Of a stretch of 64,000 nucleotides of DNA, positions 1 through 8,134 are shown piece by piece. The notes beneath the pieces were generated by a model. That model was not told the origin of the DNA, ran no database searches, and saw only the letters and a program-made list of their open reading frames with translations. The first letter of the stretch is position 1; every line of letters begins with the position of its first letter. The DNA comes from Gammaproteobacteria bacterium. GTDB taxonomy: Bacteria; Pseudomonadota; Gammaproteobacteria; JAURND01. The position numbers and the translations under genes are program-made. The stretch is taken from positions 186,001 through 250,000 of the forward strand of contig DASZWJ010000028.1 in assembly GCA_035546635.1 (NCBI GenBank). Reading direction: 5' to 3'.

Positions 1-206
1 TGCAAATTCCCCAAGGCAAAGAAAACCAGATTCCACCTCATTGGATGAGTTATGTCAGTGTGGCCAAATTAGAACAGGCCGTTGAAAAAGGACAAAAATT
101 AGGCGCTACTTTGGTGGTGCCGCCAAAAACTGCAGGTGAGTTTGGTCGTCTTGCGGTGATTTTAGATCCTACGGGAGCGCATATTGCTTTGTGGGAAGCT
201 GCGTAA
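1..206 (+). CDS. VOC/glyoxalase-family protein, 3' end only
   Basis: The first 206 bases are the end of a gene whose start lies outside the window; reading from base 3 gives 67 codons up to TAA at 204-206. The visible residues contain PHWMSYVSV, then LGATLVVPPK and GRLAVILDPTGAHIALW, which is the typical second half of a glyoxalase/bleomycin-resistance/dioxygenase (VOC) domain: a beta strand after the middle of the fold, a VPP loop, and the terminal GR-x-AVI-x-DPTGA strand. Proteins of this fold bind a metal and act on small molecules or bind antibiotics, but the substrate cannot be told from this piece. It converges on the hydrolase gene at 386-1342 with a shared hairpin between. Confidence 0.75.
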   Translation, partial: QIPQGKENQIPPHWMSYVSVAKLEQAVEKGQKLGATLVVPPKTAGEFGRLAVILDPTGAHIALWEAA

Positions 207-271
207 GAGTTCTCCTTGAAAGGGAGATTTAAGAAGTTTGAATAGTGGTAGAGCCTTCTCTTTAGAGTGCG

Positions 272-339
272 AAAAAACTCCCATCCCACAAGGGGATTCC
301 CTTCGGTCACAGACGGGAGAAGGAAATGGGAGTTTTTTT
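272..339. terminator. Bidirectional terminator-like palindrome built from a repeat
   Basis: A/T-flanked inverted repeat: AAAAAACTCCCAT at 272-284 pairs with ATGGGAGTTTTTT at 325-337. The inside (CCCACAAGGGG ... CTTCGGTCACAGACGGGAGAAGG) is a copy of the CTTCTCCC/GGGAGAAG repeat seen again near 34.5 kb. It lies between the convergent VOC gene and the hydrolase gene, so runs of A and T on the outside would terminate both. The stretch 207-271 before it resembles the ends of the CCTTTGAAAAAGG repeat family but is degraded. Confidence 0.6.
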
Positions 340-385
340 GTACAGAGCAGAGCCTCTTTAAGCTCCCTTAGCACCCTTAAAAAAT

Positions 386-1342
386 TCATAAATACTGACT
401 TAAAAACTGTGGCACGCGTTCTTCCAGCCAATAACGCACCTTCCACAACTCACCACTAACAAATCCAACATGTCCGCCTTTGGCTGTTAGTTCAAACTGA
501 ATAGCACTTGCAAGCTCATGCGGTTGTGGCAATGAATCAGGGGTGACAAATGGATCATCTTTTGCCTGCAATAATAAGGTAGGCACTTGGATATTACTTA
601 AATATTGACGGCAGCTTGAGAGGGCATAATATTCCATGGCATCATTGAATCCATGCAGTGGTGCAGTGACTTGATTATCAAAATCATACAAGGTTTTTAA
701 GCTTGAGATTTTAGGGAATTGCCGTGTATTAATCTGTGATTGTAGCTTGCGTCGAGTTTTTTTGCATAAACAATTTAATATATACTTTTCATAGATTTTG
801 CTAAAACCTGTCGTGATCGTTTGCACAGATTTATGCAGATCAAATGGTACTGAGATGGCGACGGCAGCGCTTAACAAATTTTTTTCCTGGGTTTGTCCTA
901 ACCACTTTAATAAAATATTACCGCCTAAAGAAAAACCTATAGCGGCCATAGGTAACCCAGAAGATCTTTGCTGTAAAATTTTTAGGATATAGGCAATATC
1001 TTCAGTATCTCCGGCATGGTATGCTCGTAATAAACGATTGTCTTCGCCACTACAGCCACGAAAGTGCATAAAAACACCGCACCAGCCGTGATGATGCAAT
1101 GCTTGCAGCATGCCTCTGGCATAAGGGGAGAATATAGACCCTTCTAGCCCATGTAGAATCAGCACTAAGGGAGCTTTGGGATGGCCAGTCCAATCCAGGT
1201 CAATAAAATCTCCATCAGGCAGTTCAATGCGTTCGCGCCAAAGCGGTAGATTTTTTATGCGACGCCGGAATAATGTTGGCCAAATTGTTTGTAGATGCCG
1301 GTTCCTTAACCACCAGGCGGGTTTAAATGGGTTTGTGTTCAT
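386..1342 (-). CDS. yheT: YheT-like alpha/beta hydrolase
   Basis: A 318-residue alpha/beta-hydrolase of the UPF0017/YheT group. The opening NPFKPAWWLRNRHLQTIWPT is the hallmark N-terminus of this family. The oxyanion region is LILHGLEGS (about residues 61-69), the nucleophile elbow is GFSLGGN with Ser138, and the acid and base are likely in AKDDPF (late) and KGGHVGF near the C-terminus. Length matches the family (around 320-340). Members are predicted cytoplasmic esterases or lipases with poorly known substrates. It is divergent from arfB, 36 bases away, so the two probably share a promoter region. Family is certain; substrate unknown. Confidence 0.9.
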   Translation of the reverse strand: MNTNPFKPAWWLRNRHLQTIWPTLFRRRIKNLPLWRERIELPDGDFIDLDWTGHPKAPLVLILHGLEGSIFSPYARGMLQALHHHGWCGVFMHFRGCSGEDNRLLRAYHAGDTEDIAYILKILQQRSSGLPMAAIGFSLGGNILLKWLGQTQEKNLLSAAVAISVPFDLHKSVQTITTGFSKIYEKYILNCLCKKTRRKLQSQINTRQFPKISSLKTLYDFDNQVTAPLHGFNDAMEYYALSSCRQYLSNIQVPTLLLQAKDDPFVTPDSLPQPHELASAIQFELTAKGGHVGFVSGELWKVRYWLEERVPQFLSQYL

Positions 1343-1378
1343 TGGTTAACTATTGAGATTACTTTTCGCGATAAATTT

Positions 1379-1789
1379 ATGTCAAATTTTACGCTAGATC
1401 CAGCAGAAATAAAAATAACCGCTGTCCGTGCGCCTGGGCCGGGTGGTCAAAATGTCAATAAATTAGCGACGGCTGTGCAGTTACGCTTTAACATTCATGC
1501 CTCTTCAGCATTATCTGAGGCAGTCAAAGCCCGTCTAATAAAACTATTAGGCAAAAAATTGACCCTAAAGGGAGATTTAATTATCAAGGCGAGCCGTTAT
1601 CGCACGCAGGAGCGTAACAAACAAGATGCTTTAGAGAGGTTGCATAAGATCATTAGCAAAGCTATGGTGATACCTCGGAAACGTAAGCCCACCCAACCGA
1701 CAACTTCATCTATTCAAAAACGCATTACACAAAAAAAAGTGCATGCGCGTACTAAGGCTTTGCGTGGGAAAAAACCTGAAGAGTTTTAA
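1379..1789 (+). CDS. arfB: Alternative ribosome-rescue factor ArfB (YaeJ)
   Basis: A 136-residue peptidyl-tRNA hydrolase of the class I release-factor type. GPGGQNVNK holds the catalytic GGQ (residues 22-24), followed by TAVQLRFNI, typical of ArfB, and the protein ends in a lysine/arginine-rich tail (QKRITQKKVHARTKALRGKK) that in ArfB enters the empty mRNA channel of stalled ribosomes. It releases peptides from non-stop complexes without needing a stop codon. It lacks the codon-recognition domains of RF1/RF2, and its length matches E. coli ArfB (140). The start ATG at 1379 gives the standard N-terminus. Monocistronic. Confidence 0.93.
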   Translation: MSNFTLDPAEIKITAVRAPGPGGQNVNKLATAVQLRFNIHASSALSEAVKARLIKLLGKKLTLKGDLIIKASRYRTQERNKQDALERLHKIISKAMVIPRKRKPTQPTTSSIQKRITQKKVHARTKALRGKKPEEF

Positions 1790-1945
1790 ACCTAGCGTAG
1801 TAGAATACTGATAAAACATTATCATAAAAGTTTAATGCAGCAAATATCGTTTTAGCACATCCAAATTGGTCCAAGGCAGCTGCGATCATAGATATAGGTT
1901 CTATCGCATGCTTTAACTCACAGAAAATGTCTCGGATGATTTATG

Positions 1946-4771
1946 CTACTTGCCCACGGTATAAATAATATCCGCCCCACTCCCCAGGGTATTAGACTCT
2001 GTTTGTATAAACCAATGTTTACTCAACAAATAACGTATACGTAAGGTATTAATTGAATTAAACACATTCAAGCTATAACTCAAATTCAATCGTGGAGAAA
2101 TGGATTTTCCGACTACTAACGAAGTGCCTTGTGAATAATTGCCCGACAAACTGTTTACTTCTGAATTGAGTCCTAATTCACTCAAGCCAAAAAATCGTTG
2201 TACCTGTTGCGTCACTGAGTTTATACCAACGCCGTTTTTGGTAGTCAAAGCTTGTGCTGTGCGTGCCAATAATTGTACTTCTGAACCAGAAGCTTGACTG
2301 GCGGGTTGGCCTAATAAAATTAAGGATAAAATATCGGCTTGCGACCAACCGCTAGGGTCAGAAAATAAAGTTATTTTAGGGTCTTCTGCGGTACCCTTGA
2401 CGGAAATGCCGACTGTTAAGTTTTCTTCATGAGAAAAAATCTGTTCTTGAGAATTATAATTAATTTTTTTAGCAGCGCGCACATCCAGTTGTGGATTGTC
2501 GATAGGACTGTTGATGAAGATAATATTACCCTTGGTAATCGCAAGTTTTTCTCCCTGTAGATTATAATTGGCATTGATTAGATTCAGTGTGCCGGTTGCG
2601 ATCGTATTACCTTGTGAGTCATCGATTACCTCTACGTTGCCAACTAAGTTCCCTTTGAGACCTTGACTGTCAATTTGCACATTATTGCCGAGTTTTAACA
2701 TAACCTGTGCTGCTACGGGTAGACCCTGGCTCTGTTGCAGTTGTCCGTTACTATCAATGATTATGGTTTCAGATGGTAATGTGACGGCTTGATTAATAGC
2801 ATTTTGTTTAATGTGCGCAGTAGGAATCAATATATTTCCAGTAATACGCCAGCCATTAATATCACTTAAAATATTTAATTGTGGAGAAACAATAACATTC
2901 ATTTTGGGCAGATTAATCAGTTGGAATTGTGTTCCGTTAACAGTCATATTGGAGTCTAGGCCATGATCGGTTAATAGACTTTTTCCTTGTAAGTGCAAGC
3001 TGCCGGTGCCTGATTTTACTGCGCCAGAATAATTGATGATTTGATTGTTAATAGCAATTTCAGTCTGTAATCCGAAAAGTTTAATGGCTAATTTAGGCAC
3101 ATGAATGGTATCGCTTTTGAGGTGAATTAAACCTTGAATTTTAGGCTGATCGACAGTGCCATTTACTTGTAATTTAGCAGTGAGTAAAGTGTTTAGCGCT
3201 TGAATATTTGTAGGGAGAATATTTTTTAACTGACTTTGATCGGTATTGACCGACAAGTTTCCTGTTACTTGCTGCGTGGGTGGCAAGGGGAATATTAATT
3301 TATATTTTGGCAGTAGTAACTGTAGCGTCAGTAATTTTTTTCCATATAACAATAATTCCAGCTGGGAATTTAATCCCGATGTATCATAATTAAGAGCCAA
3401 AGTTCCCCCCATAGGGAAGATTATTTTTTTGTTGTTGATAGGGTAGGTTAGCTGGCTCTCTTTGAATTTGATCAATAATGACAGCATACACTTACTATAA
3501 TCCGAATTAAATAAACTACAGGATGGATTGGGTGATGTGAGTGAAGATTGCATAATAAAATCACCCGAAAGTTGTGCATTGGACATGGATGAGATTTTGA
3601 ACTGTTTAAATGAAGCTTTGGCGTTTAATTGTGGTTGGGAAGCTTTGCCGGTGAGTGCGCCTTGTAATTTAAGGCCGCCGTGTAATGTTGGCAGCAGTTT
3701 ATGCAATTCATCTGCGGATAAATTAAATTGTAAATTCCAGCGCTGCGTGAGGCTGCCTTGTATGTTTACATTGGCGTTGCCTAATTTTAGCTGTGTATCT
3801 AAATTAAAATTCATTGCTTGTAAATAGTCTGGTAATTCCGCCATCTCAGCAGCAGTTGCGGACATTTTGTTGCCATTTAATTTCAAATAACCACTCAGAG
3901 GAAAATTTTTGAATTTACCTTGCAGGCTGGTTAAGGATAAATTAAATCCATGATGATTACCTGTACTATTTACGACAAAACTTGAGCTTTGCGGTAAATC
4001 TGCTGCAATCGCGTTGAAATTCACCGCATTCGCTTTGAGAGATAAATTCCAACTTAAATTGGGCAGCCATTGTATATTAGCTGAACCCGCCAGTTGACCC
4101 CCGAGTAATTGACTTTGGTCGGTAATTAAGTGGATTGACTGTTGATTACCGCTGCCATGTAACGTCCAATCGGAAATAGAATTTTTTAACTTGAGTTGCC
4201 ATTGATAATCATCGAATTTCCCGTTAATACTAAAATGTGTCGTGATTTCAAGTGGAGAGAGCCAATTGGCGTTGAGATCAGCAGCGATTTCTTGGTCGAT
4301 GCGGATTTTTCCAGTTAGACTTTTGATTCGTATGTGCGTGGTGCCTGAGGTCACAGCGATATCTTTTAAATCCAGCTGATGAATCTGTATTGGAAAAGGC
4401 AATGAGAACCCGGGGCTATGAGTTTTGGACTGCGGAGATTTATCATCAATGATGATGACTGCGTGTTGTGCTGCTAACTTATCTAATAGTAGTTTTTTAT
4501 GCAATAAAGCTAATGGTTGCCATTTAAGCGTTAAATAATCGCAAGTTACATTGACGGAAGAGGTTTTATAAGAGGCTTTGGTTAATGTCACAGAATGAAT
4601 TAAATTACCTTTTAAATTTTCAAATGTAACGGGAACCAAACCAAATCTGGCAAGCATATGCAAAGTGAATCTACTTCCAGTTTCAGTTGCAATCAGTAGA
4701 AAAGCACTGGCTAAGATAGCCGACAGCAATAATAATAAACTATAAAAAACTCTGCGAACTAGGGATATCAT
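1946..4771 (-). CDS. tamB: Translocation and assembly module protein TamB
   Basis: A 941-residue protein with one N-terminal membrane segment (about residues 8-27, VFYSLLLLLSAILASAFLLI), a very long repetitive region rich in short beta strands, and a C-terminal DUF490/TamB domain containing DPKITLFSDPSGWSQADILS. TamB spans the periplasm as a beta-taco and works with TamA to insert certain outer-membrane proteins and move phospholipids. It is shorter than E. coli TamB (1259), the loss being in the repetitive middle. Its ATG overlaps the tamA stop by four bases (ATGA), so the two are translationally coupled. The C-terminal end shows a typical outer-membrane-partner strand pattern (SLVVGKSISPRLNLSY). 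Confidence 0.92.
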   Translation of the reverse strand: MISLVRRVFYSLLLLLSAILASAFLLIATETGSRFTLHMLARFGLVPVTFENLKGNLIHSVTLTKASYKTSSVNVTCDYLTLKWQPLALLHKKLLLDKLAAQHAVIIIDDKSPQSKTHSPGFSLPFPIQIHQLDLKDIAVTSGTTHIRIKSLTGKIRIDQEIAADLNANWLSPLEITTHFSINGKFDDYQWQLKLKNSISDWTLHGSGNQQSIHLITDQSQLLGGQLAGSANIQWLPNLSWNLSLKANAVNFNAIAADLPQSSSFVVNSTGNHHGFNLSLTSLQGKFKNFPLSGYLKLNGNKMSATAAEMAELPDYLQAMNFNLDTQLKLGNANVNIQGSLTQRWNLQFNLSADELHKLLPTLHGGLKLQGALTGKASQPQLNAKASFKQFKISSMSNAQLSGDFIMQSSLTSPNPSCSLFNSDYSKCMLSLLIKFKESQLTYPINNKKIIFPMGGTLALNYDTSGLNSQLELLLYGKKLLTLQLLLPKYKLIFPLPPTQQVTGNLSVNTDQSQLKNILPTNIQALNTLLTAKLQVNGTVDQPKIQGLIHLKSDTIHVPKLAIKLFGLQTEIAINNQIINYSGAVKSGTGSLHLQGKSLLTDHGLDSNMTVNGTQFQLINLPKMNVIVSPQLNILSDINGWRITGNILIPTAHIKQNAINQAVTLPSETIIIDSNGQLQQSQGLPVAAQVMLKLGNNVQIDSQGLKGNLVGNVEVIDDSQGNTIATGTLNLINANYNLQGEKLAITKGNIIFINSPIDNPQLDVRAAKKINYNSQEQIFSHEENLTVGISVKGTAEDPKITLFSDPSGWSQADILSLILLGQPASQASGSEVQLLARTAQALTTKNGVGINSVTQQVQRFFGLSELGLNSEVNSLSGNYSQGTSLVVGKSISPRLNLSYSLNVFNSINTLRIRYLLSKHWFIQTESNTLGSGADIIYTVGK

Positions 4772-6468
4772 AAATCAGCCCCCATGCTAAATTGAACGGC
4801 TAGTGGTTGTCCTGGTAGATCCAGTGCCTTGGCTAAAGTTAGCGCTAACGTACCTACGGGGGATTGCCACAAAGCACCTAGACCCACTCCTTTATTTACT
4901 TTATTTAAAATACCATTACTGACATTTCCAGCATCGAAAAATGCAGCCCCATACCAGTCACCCTTGATATGTTGACGATATTCCACGCTACCTACAGCCA
5001 GTTTAGAACCAGGACCAATCGAATTAAATTTGTAGCCGCGAATACTATCGCTACCACCTGCTAAAAATTGTAAAGACAGTGGCATTTGGTTGATATGATT
5101 AATAGCGGTGTAACCTAAATTGATGCGGGTGACCAGACGATTTTTTTCAAGAATGGGGTAAATCGCTTTGGCGTTGAATTGTGTTTGCACAAAAGCAGCA
5201 CTGCCGAATATGCCTGGGCTGGCAAGTGCACCGAAATTAATTCGGTAACCGCGTGATGGATGCAGCGGATTATCTTGAGAAGTTCTTTGCCAGTTAATGC
5301 TGGGTATCAGCATGTATTGTGTCTGATAAGGCTGATTTTGCAGTGTCCAATTTTCACGTTGTAAGGTTAAGGAGATAATTCTCTGCCATTTGTTCATGGT
5401 GCTGACATAACTTGCAGCAATTTTTGCCAGATTACCTTTACCTAAGGGAAAAAATTCTTGCTGCGTCGCAGCGGTGAAGACATATTTTTCAGTGGCAGGA
5501 TTTTTTCCAGGAATATAGTAATTGGCTTGCAGATTAGTCAATATCGGTGATGCTTCAAGCTGGGCTTTAAAACGTTGTCCATAAGGCGTGATGCGTCTTA
5601 ATTCATAATTAACCAGTGCACGTGGTCCCGTATCAGTGCCGTATCCTAAGCCAAGGCTGTATTGCTTAGCGGGCAATGGCATCACATGTACATTGATAGG
5701 GACGGTAGTTGCAGTTTTATGTTCTTCATCGGGATCAATCATGACTTCTTTAAAATAATCACTGCTGCTTAAGGCTTGTTGGAAATCTTGTATTTTAGCG
5801 GCACTATAATATTCGTTGCTAGTAAACGGAGCATAACGTTTTAGAAAATTGCTAGCATAAGGATTATCATTGAAAAAAATGTCGCCAAATTTATAATGGA
5901 TACCGGAATCAAAATGCAGTACGATACGCGCAGTATATTGTTGCAAGTTGATAATAATTTGCTGAGTAGTTATTTTCGCATCAAAATAGCCTTGAGCTAA
6001 GGCAGTATTTAGCAGGTTTTTTTTTGCATCATGATAGCGGTTTATCGAGAATGCCTGATTACGGCGTACTGGGAAATTGGCGAGAATTTTTTTGAACATT
6101 AGATCATTGGCGGCGTCACCTGAAATTTTAATATCTAAATCACTAATGAGCAATCGAGGTCCAGGAGTCACATGAAATTTCATGATCCATTGATTATTTT
6201 TATAGACCAGACCTGTGGGTTTTATGTTGGCTTTAAAATAACCGAATGGCTGTAATGCGGTTTGGATTTCGTTGGGTGCTTCTGTATAAAACTGTGCGAT
6301 GTTTTCTTGAGAATGGTCAAGAATAGAGGCGACATCTAACTGTGATTCAATATTTTTTTCAGCTGCCCCTGTGATGCCGGTGATTTCCAATTTCAACGGA
6401 TTTTCGGCGCTGGCGCTGAGGCTTATTAATCCAATTAAAGCAGTTATAAGTATCCGGCTATTTTTCAT
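4768..6468 (-). CDS. tamA: Outer membrane assembly barrel TamA
   Basis: A 566-residue Omp85-family protein: signal peptide (residues 1-21, ending SASA), three POTRA-like periplasmic domains to about residue 270, then a 16-strand barrel. The GGSDSIRGYKFNSIGPG segment matches the conserved barrel motif (GG-x-x-S-I/V-R-G-Y) of TamA/BamA proteins. Length is close to E. coli TamA (577). It is first in a two-gene operon with tamB, consistent with the TAM complex. The upstream 160 bases to the divergent gene at 6628 contain no further gene. Confidence 0.93.
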   Translation of the reverse strand: MKNSRILITALIGLISLSASAENPLKLEITGITGAAEKNIESQLDVASILDHSQENIAQFYTEAPNEIQTALQPFGYFKANIKPTGLVYKNNQWIMKFHVTPGPRLLISDLDIKISGDAANDLMFKKILANFPVRRNQAFSINRYHDAKKNLLNTALAQGYFDAKITTQQIIINLQQYTARIVLHFDSGIHYKFGDIFFNDNPYASNFLKRYAPFTSNEYYSAAKIQDFQQALSSSDYFKEVMIDPDEEHKTATTVPINVHVMPLPAKQYSLGLGYGTDTGPRALVNYELRRITPYGQRFKAQLEASPILTNLQANYYIPGKNPATEKYVFTAATQQEFFPLGKGNLAKIAASYVSTMNKWQRIISLTLQRENWTLQNQPYQTQYMLIPSINWQRTSQDNPLHPSRGYRINFGALASPGIFGSAAFVQTQFNAKAIYPILEKNRLVTRINLGYTAINHINQMPLSLQFLAGGSDSIRGYKFNSIGPGSKLAVGSVEYRQHIKGDWYGAAFFDAGNVSNGILNKVNKGVGLGALWQSPVGTLALTLAKALDLPGQPLAVQFSMGADL

Positions 6469-6572
6469 TGCTAACCCCTAGAGGGTGTATGAGCACGGCT
6501 CCCTGTGGTTAGTTTCCCCTTAAGATATAAGTATATGATTTTAATTAAGATAAGTAAAACACCGGATCCCCC

Positions 6573-6602
6573 TTACCAAATTCTCATATACTTTGCTATA
6601 AT
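6573..6602 (+). promoter_or_regulatory. Candidate sigma-70 promoter for the gene at 6628
   Basis: TATAAT at 6597-6602 is a perfect -10. A weak -35 (TTACCA, 6573-6578) lies 18 bases upstream. The predicted transcription start falls near 6609, just ahead of a strong AGAAGGAG ribosome site and ATG at 6628. Confidence 0.5.
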
Positions 6603-6627
6603 TTAATAGAGAAAGAAGGAGATTGTT

Positions 6628-6999
6628 ATGGCAAATATATTGAAAAACATAGAAGGGGTCGTTTATGAGCCGGAAACATCTTTAAATCCGATGAAAATTA
6701 ATCCACTTAAAAACGAAATCATTGACAATATAGAAGAACTGTCAAAAGAAATTAATTATTTGAAAGATAAAGTTAAGATATTAGTGACCTCTAAAAGCGA
6801 TCCAGAAGAGGTCAGTGATATTATTTTTAAGTTACGTGATCTAAAAGAAAGTATAAAAAATAGAAAACAGCATTGGGAAGAATTCATATCTCATCTGGAC
6901 GTAACTCTCAGACAAGAAACACTCAAAGCGATGGATATGCTTACATCTACTACCAAAAACTTAGAAAGTTTGTTGGAGCAAGCGCAGCTGTCATCCTGA
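6628..6999 (+). CDS. Small coiled-coil protein of unknown function
   Basis: A 123-residue acidic/lysine-rich protein with no signal peptide and no membrane segment. Residues about 28-56 and 66-120 have heptad-like hydrophobic spacing (IDNIEELSKEINYLKDKVKI; VSDIIFKLRDLKESIKNRK), so it should form a helical hairpin or coiled-coil dimer. A consensus AAGGAG ribosome site and the TATAAT box upstream support expression. It is not similar to any family I recognise. It stands alone, between divergent tamA and a secreted-protein gene. Confidence 0.65.
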   Translation: MANILKNIEGVVYEPETSLNPMKINPLKNEIIDNIEELSKEINYLKDKVKILVTSKSDPEEVSDIIFKLRDLKESIKNRKQHWEEFISHLDVTLRQETLKAMDMLTSTTKNLESLLEQAQLSS

Positions 7000-7020
7000 G
7001 TCATAAGCGAGGGATGACAG
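6988..7020 (+). terminator. Hairpin at the end of the coiled-coil gene
   Basis: CTGTCATCC (6988-6996) pairs perfectly with GGATGACAG (7012-7020). The stop codon of the gene at 6628 lies within the hairpin. The TGTCATCCTGAG motif recurs at 23.7, 26.2 and 30.1 kb, so this is also a repeat. There is no strong T run directly after it, so termination is uncertain. Confidence 0.4.
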
Positions 7021-7051
7021 TATCAAAAATAATAATTTTACCGAGAAAATC

Positions 7052-7681
7052 ATGAAACGATTCCCCTGGCTGTTTTTTATTATGTTGATGTGGATAGTGA
7101 CAGGCAATGCATTAGACACTGCTGATAATACAAATATTTCTTCTAAATGGTTGGATAAGGCCAACTGGGTTACTTATGAAAACCCAACCTACGGCTTTAT
7201 CATCCGTTATCCAAATGACTTGCGAATTGAAAAAACCTTCCACGGTCATTATTTAGCGTCTGATAATTGGCGGGTTGAGTTTGACCGTGATGCAGGTATT
7301 GGAAAACCTTTATTGAGTATTCCTATCGTTAAGGTTGGGATCAATAAACCTGGTCTTTATTATGCAGTGGAGTTACGTATTGGAGTTAGTCATGACCCCA
7401 TCGCTTTAAAAAATTGTTTTGTGGGAACCGATACTACCGCTGAAATTAATGGGATTACTTTTCATGTAATGAAGTTTTCAGATCAAGCGATGATGCAATA
7501 CTTAAATGGTGTTAGTTATCGCGTTATTCATAAAGATCAATGTTTTGCGATTGAACAGTTAAAAACGGGTAGTGAACCGCAGGATGAAACCCAAGCGAAA
7601 GAATTAAAGCAATTGATGTCGATAGAGAATTCCTATCCATCATTGACTAATATTATGAAGACTTTTGAGTTTACTGATTAG
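7052..7681 (+). CDS. Exported protein of unknown function
   Basis: A 209-residue protein with a clear signal peptide (KRFPWLFFIMLMWIVTGNA, cleavage about residue 20), so it is periplasmic or secreted. The mature part begins with a segment YGFIIRYPNDLRIEK that resembles the YGF-x-I-x-YP opening of PsbP-like small domains found in many bacterial exported proteins; this is a resemblance, not a firm assignment. Two cysteines (in NCFVGTD and DQCFAIEQ) could form a disulfide. No strong ribosome site precedes the ATG. It is convergent with the XRE gene at 7722. Confidence 0.6.
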   Translation: MKRFPWLFFIMLMWIVTGNALDTADNTNISSKWLDKANWVTYENPTYGFIIRYPNDLRIEKTFHGHYLASDNWRVEFDRDAGIGKPLLSIPIVKVGINKPGLYYAVELRIGVSHDPIALKNCFVGTDTTAEINGITFHVMKFSDQAMMQYLNGVSYRVIHKDQCFAIEQLKTGSEPQDETQAKELKQLMSIENSYPSLTNIMKTFEFTD

Positions 7682-7721
7682 CGTTGCATTCACCTTTTTT
7701 CAAAGAGGAGAAAGAAACTCT

Positions 7722-8054
7722 TCAGTGCTGAGAGGATACTTTACGAGAAACTCTACGTTTTTTGATAGATACGCTTGATTTTCTAGGTTTATCTATGCGA
7801 CGTTTGCCCCTTTTTTTAGGTTTTATTTGTGCTTCTCCAAACATTAGCCAGTGCAAAGATACCTTAAGTAACTTACAATATTGTACCGCTTGGGATGCTC
7901 TAAGTGCTATGCTCCCATCCTCATGCTTAGGATATTCTTCAAGTGATAAATCATTTTCGCGACAGAAATCTTCTGCTGAATTAAAACCGGTATTTTTTCG
8001 TGCTTGTTTTAACCGAATAGCAATTTGTTTTCTAAGCTGTACTTGACCTAACAT
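7722..8054 (-). CDS. XRE-family DNA-binding regulator with basic tail
   Basis: A 110-residue protein. Residues about 9-70 form a Cro/C1-type helix-turn-helix domain (IAIRLKQARKNTGF, SAEDFCRENDLS, LRASQAVQYCKLLKVSLHWLMFG; the last is the usual end of such domains). The final 35 residues are very basic (KPKKRGKRRIDKPRK...KKRRVSRK), which should add non-specific DNA affinity. Small C1-like proteins of this kind usually repress their own promoter; an inverted repeat just upstream fits this. No phage genes adjoin it, so it could be a leftover of a mobile element or a chromosomal regulator. Confidence 0.75.
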   Translation of the reverse strand: MLGQVQLRKQIAIRLKQARKNTGFNSAEDFCRENDLSLEEYPKHEDGSIALRASQAVQYCKLLKVSLHWLMFGEAQIKPKKRGKRRIDKPRKSSVSIKKRRVSRKVSSQH

Positions 8055-8073
8055 TATTTGACTCCAGTTACGG

Positions 8074-8111
8074 TATACTCAAAGCGATTAGAATTTGGGC
8101 ATCAGAGTATA
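8074..8111 (-). promoter_or_regulatory. Candidate operator upstream of the XRE gene
   Basis: TATACTC (8074-8080) and GAGTATA (8105-8111) form a perfect 7-bp inverted repeat with 24 bases between, in the 80-base gap between the XRE gene and the antiporter gene, both of which read leftward. The spacing suits two dimer half-sites or looping. It is in the expected place for autorepression; binding is inferred. Confidence 0.35.
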
Positions 8112-8134
8112 TATTTTTTTGTCAACGACGTAAA

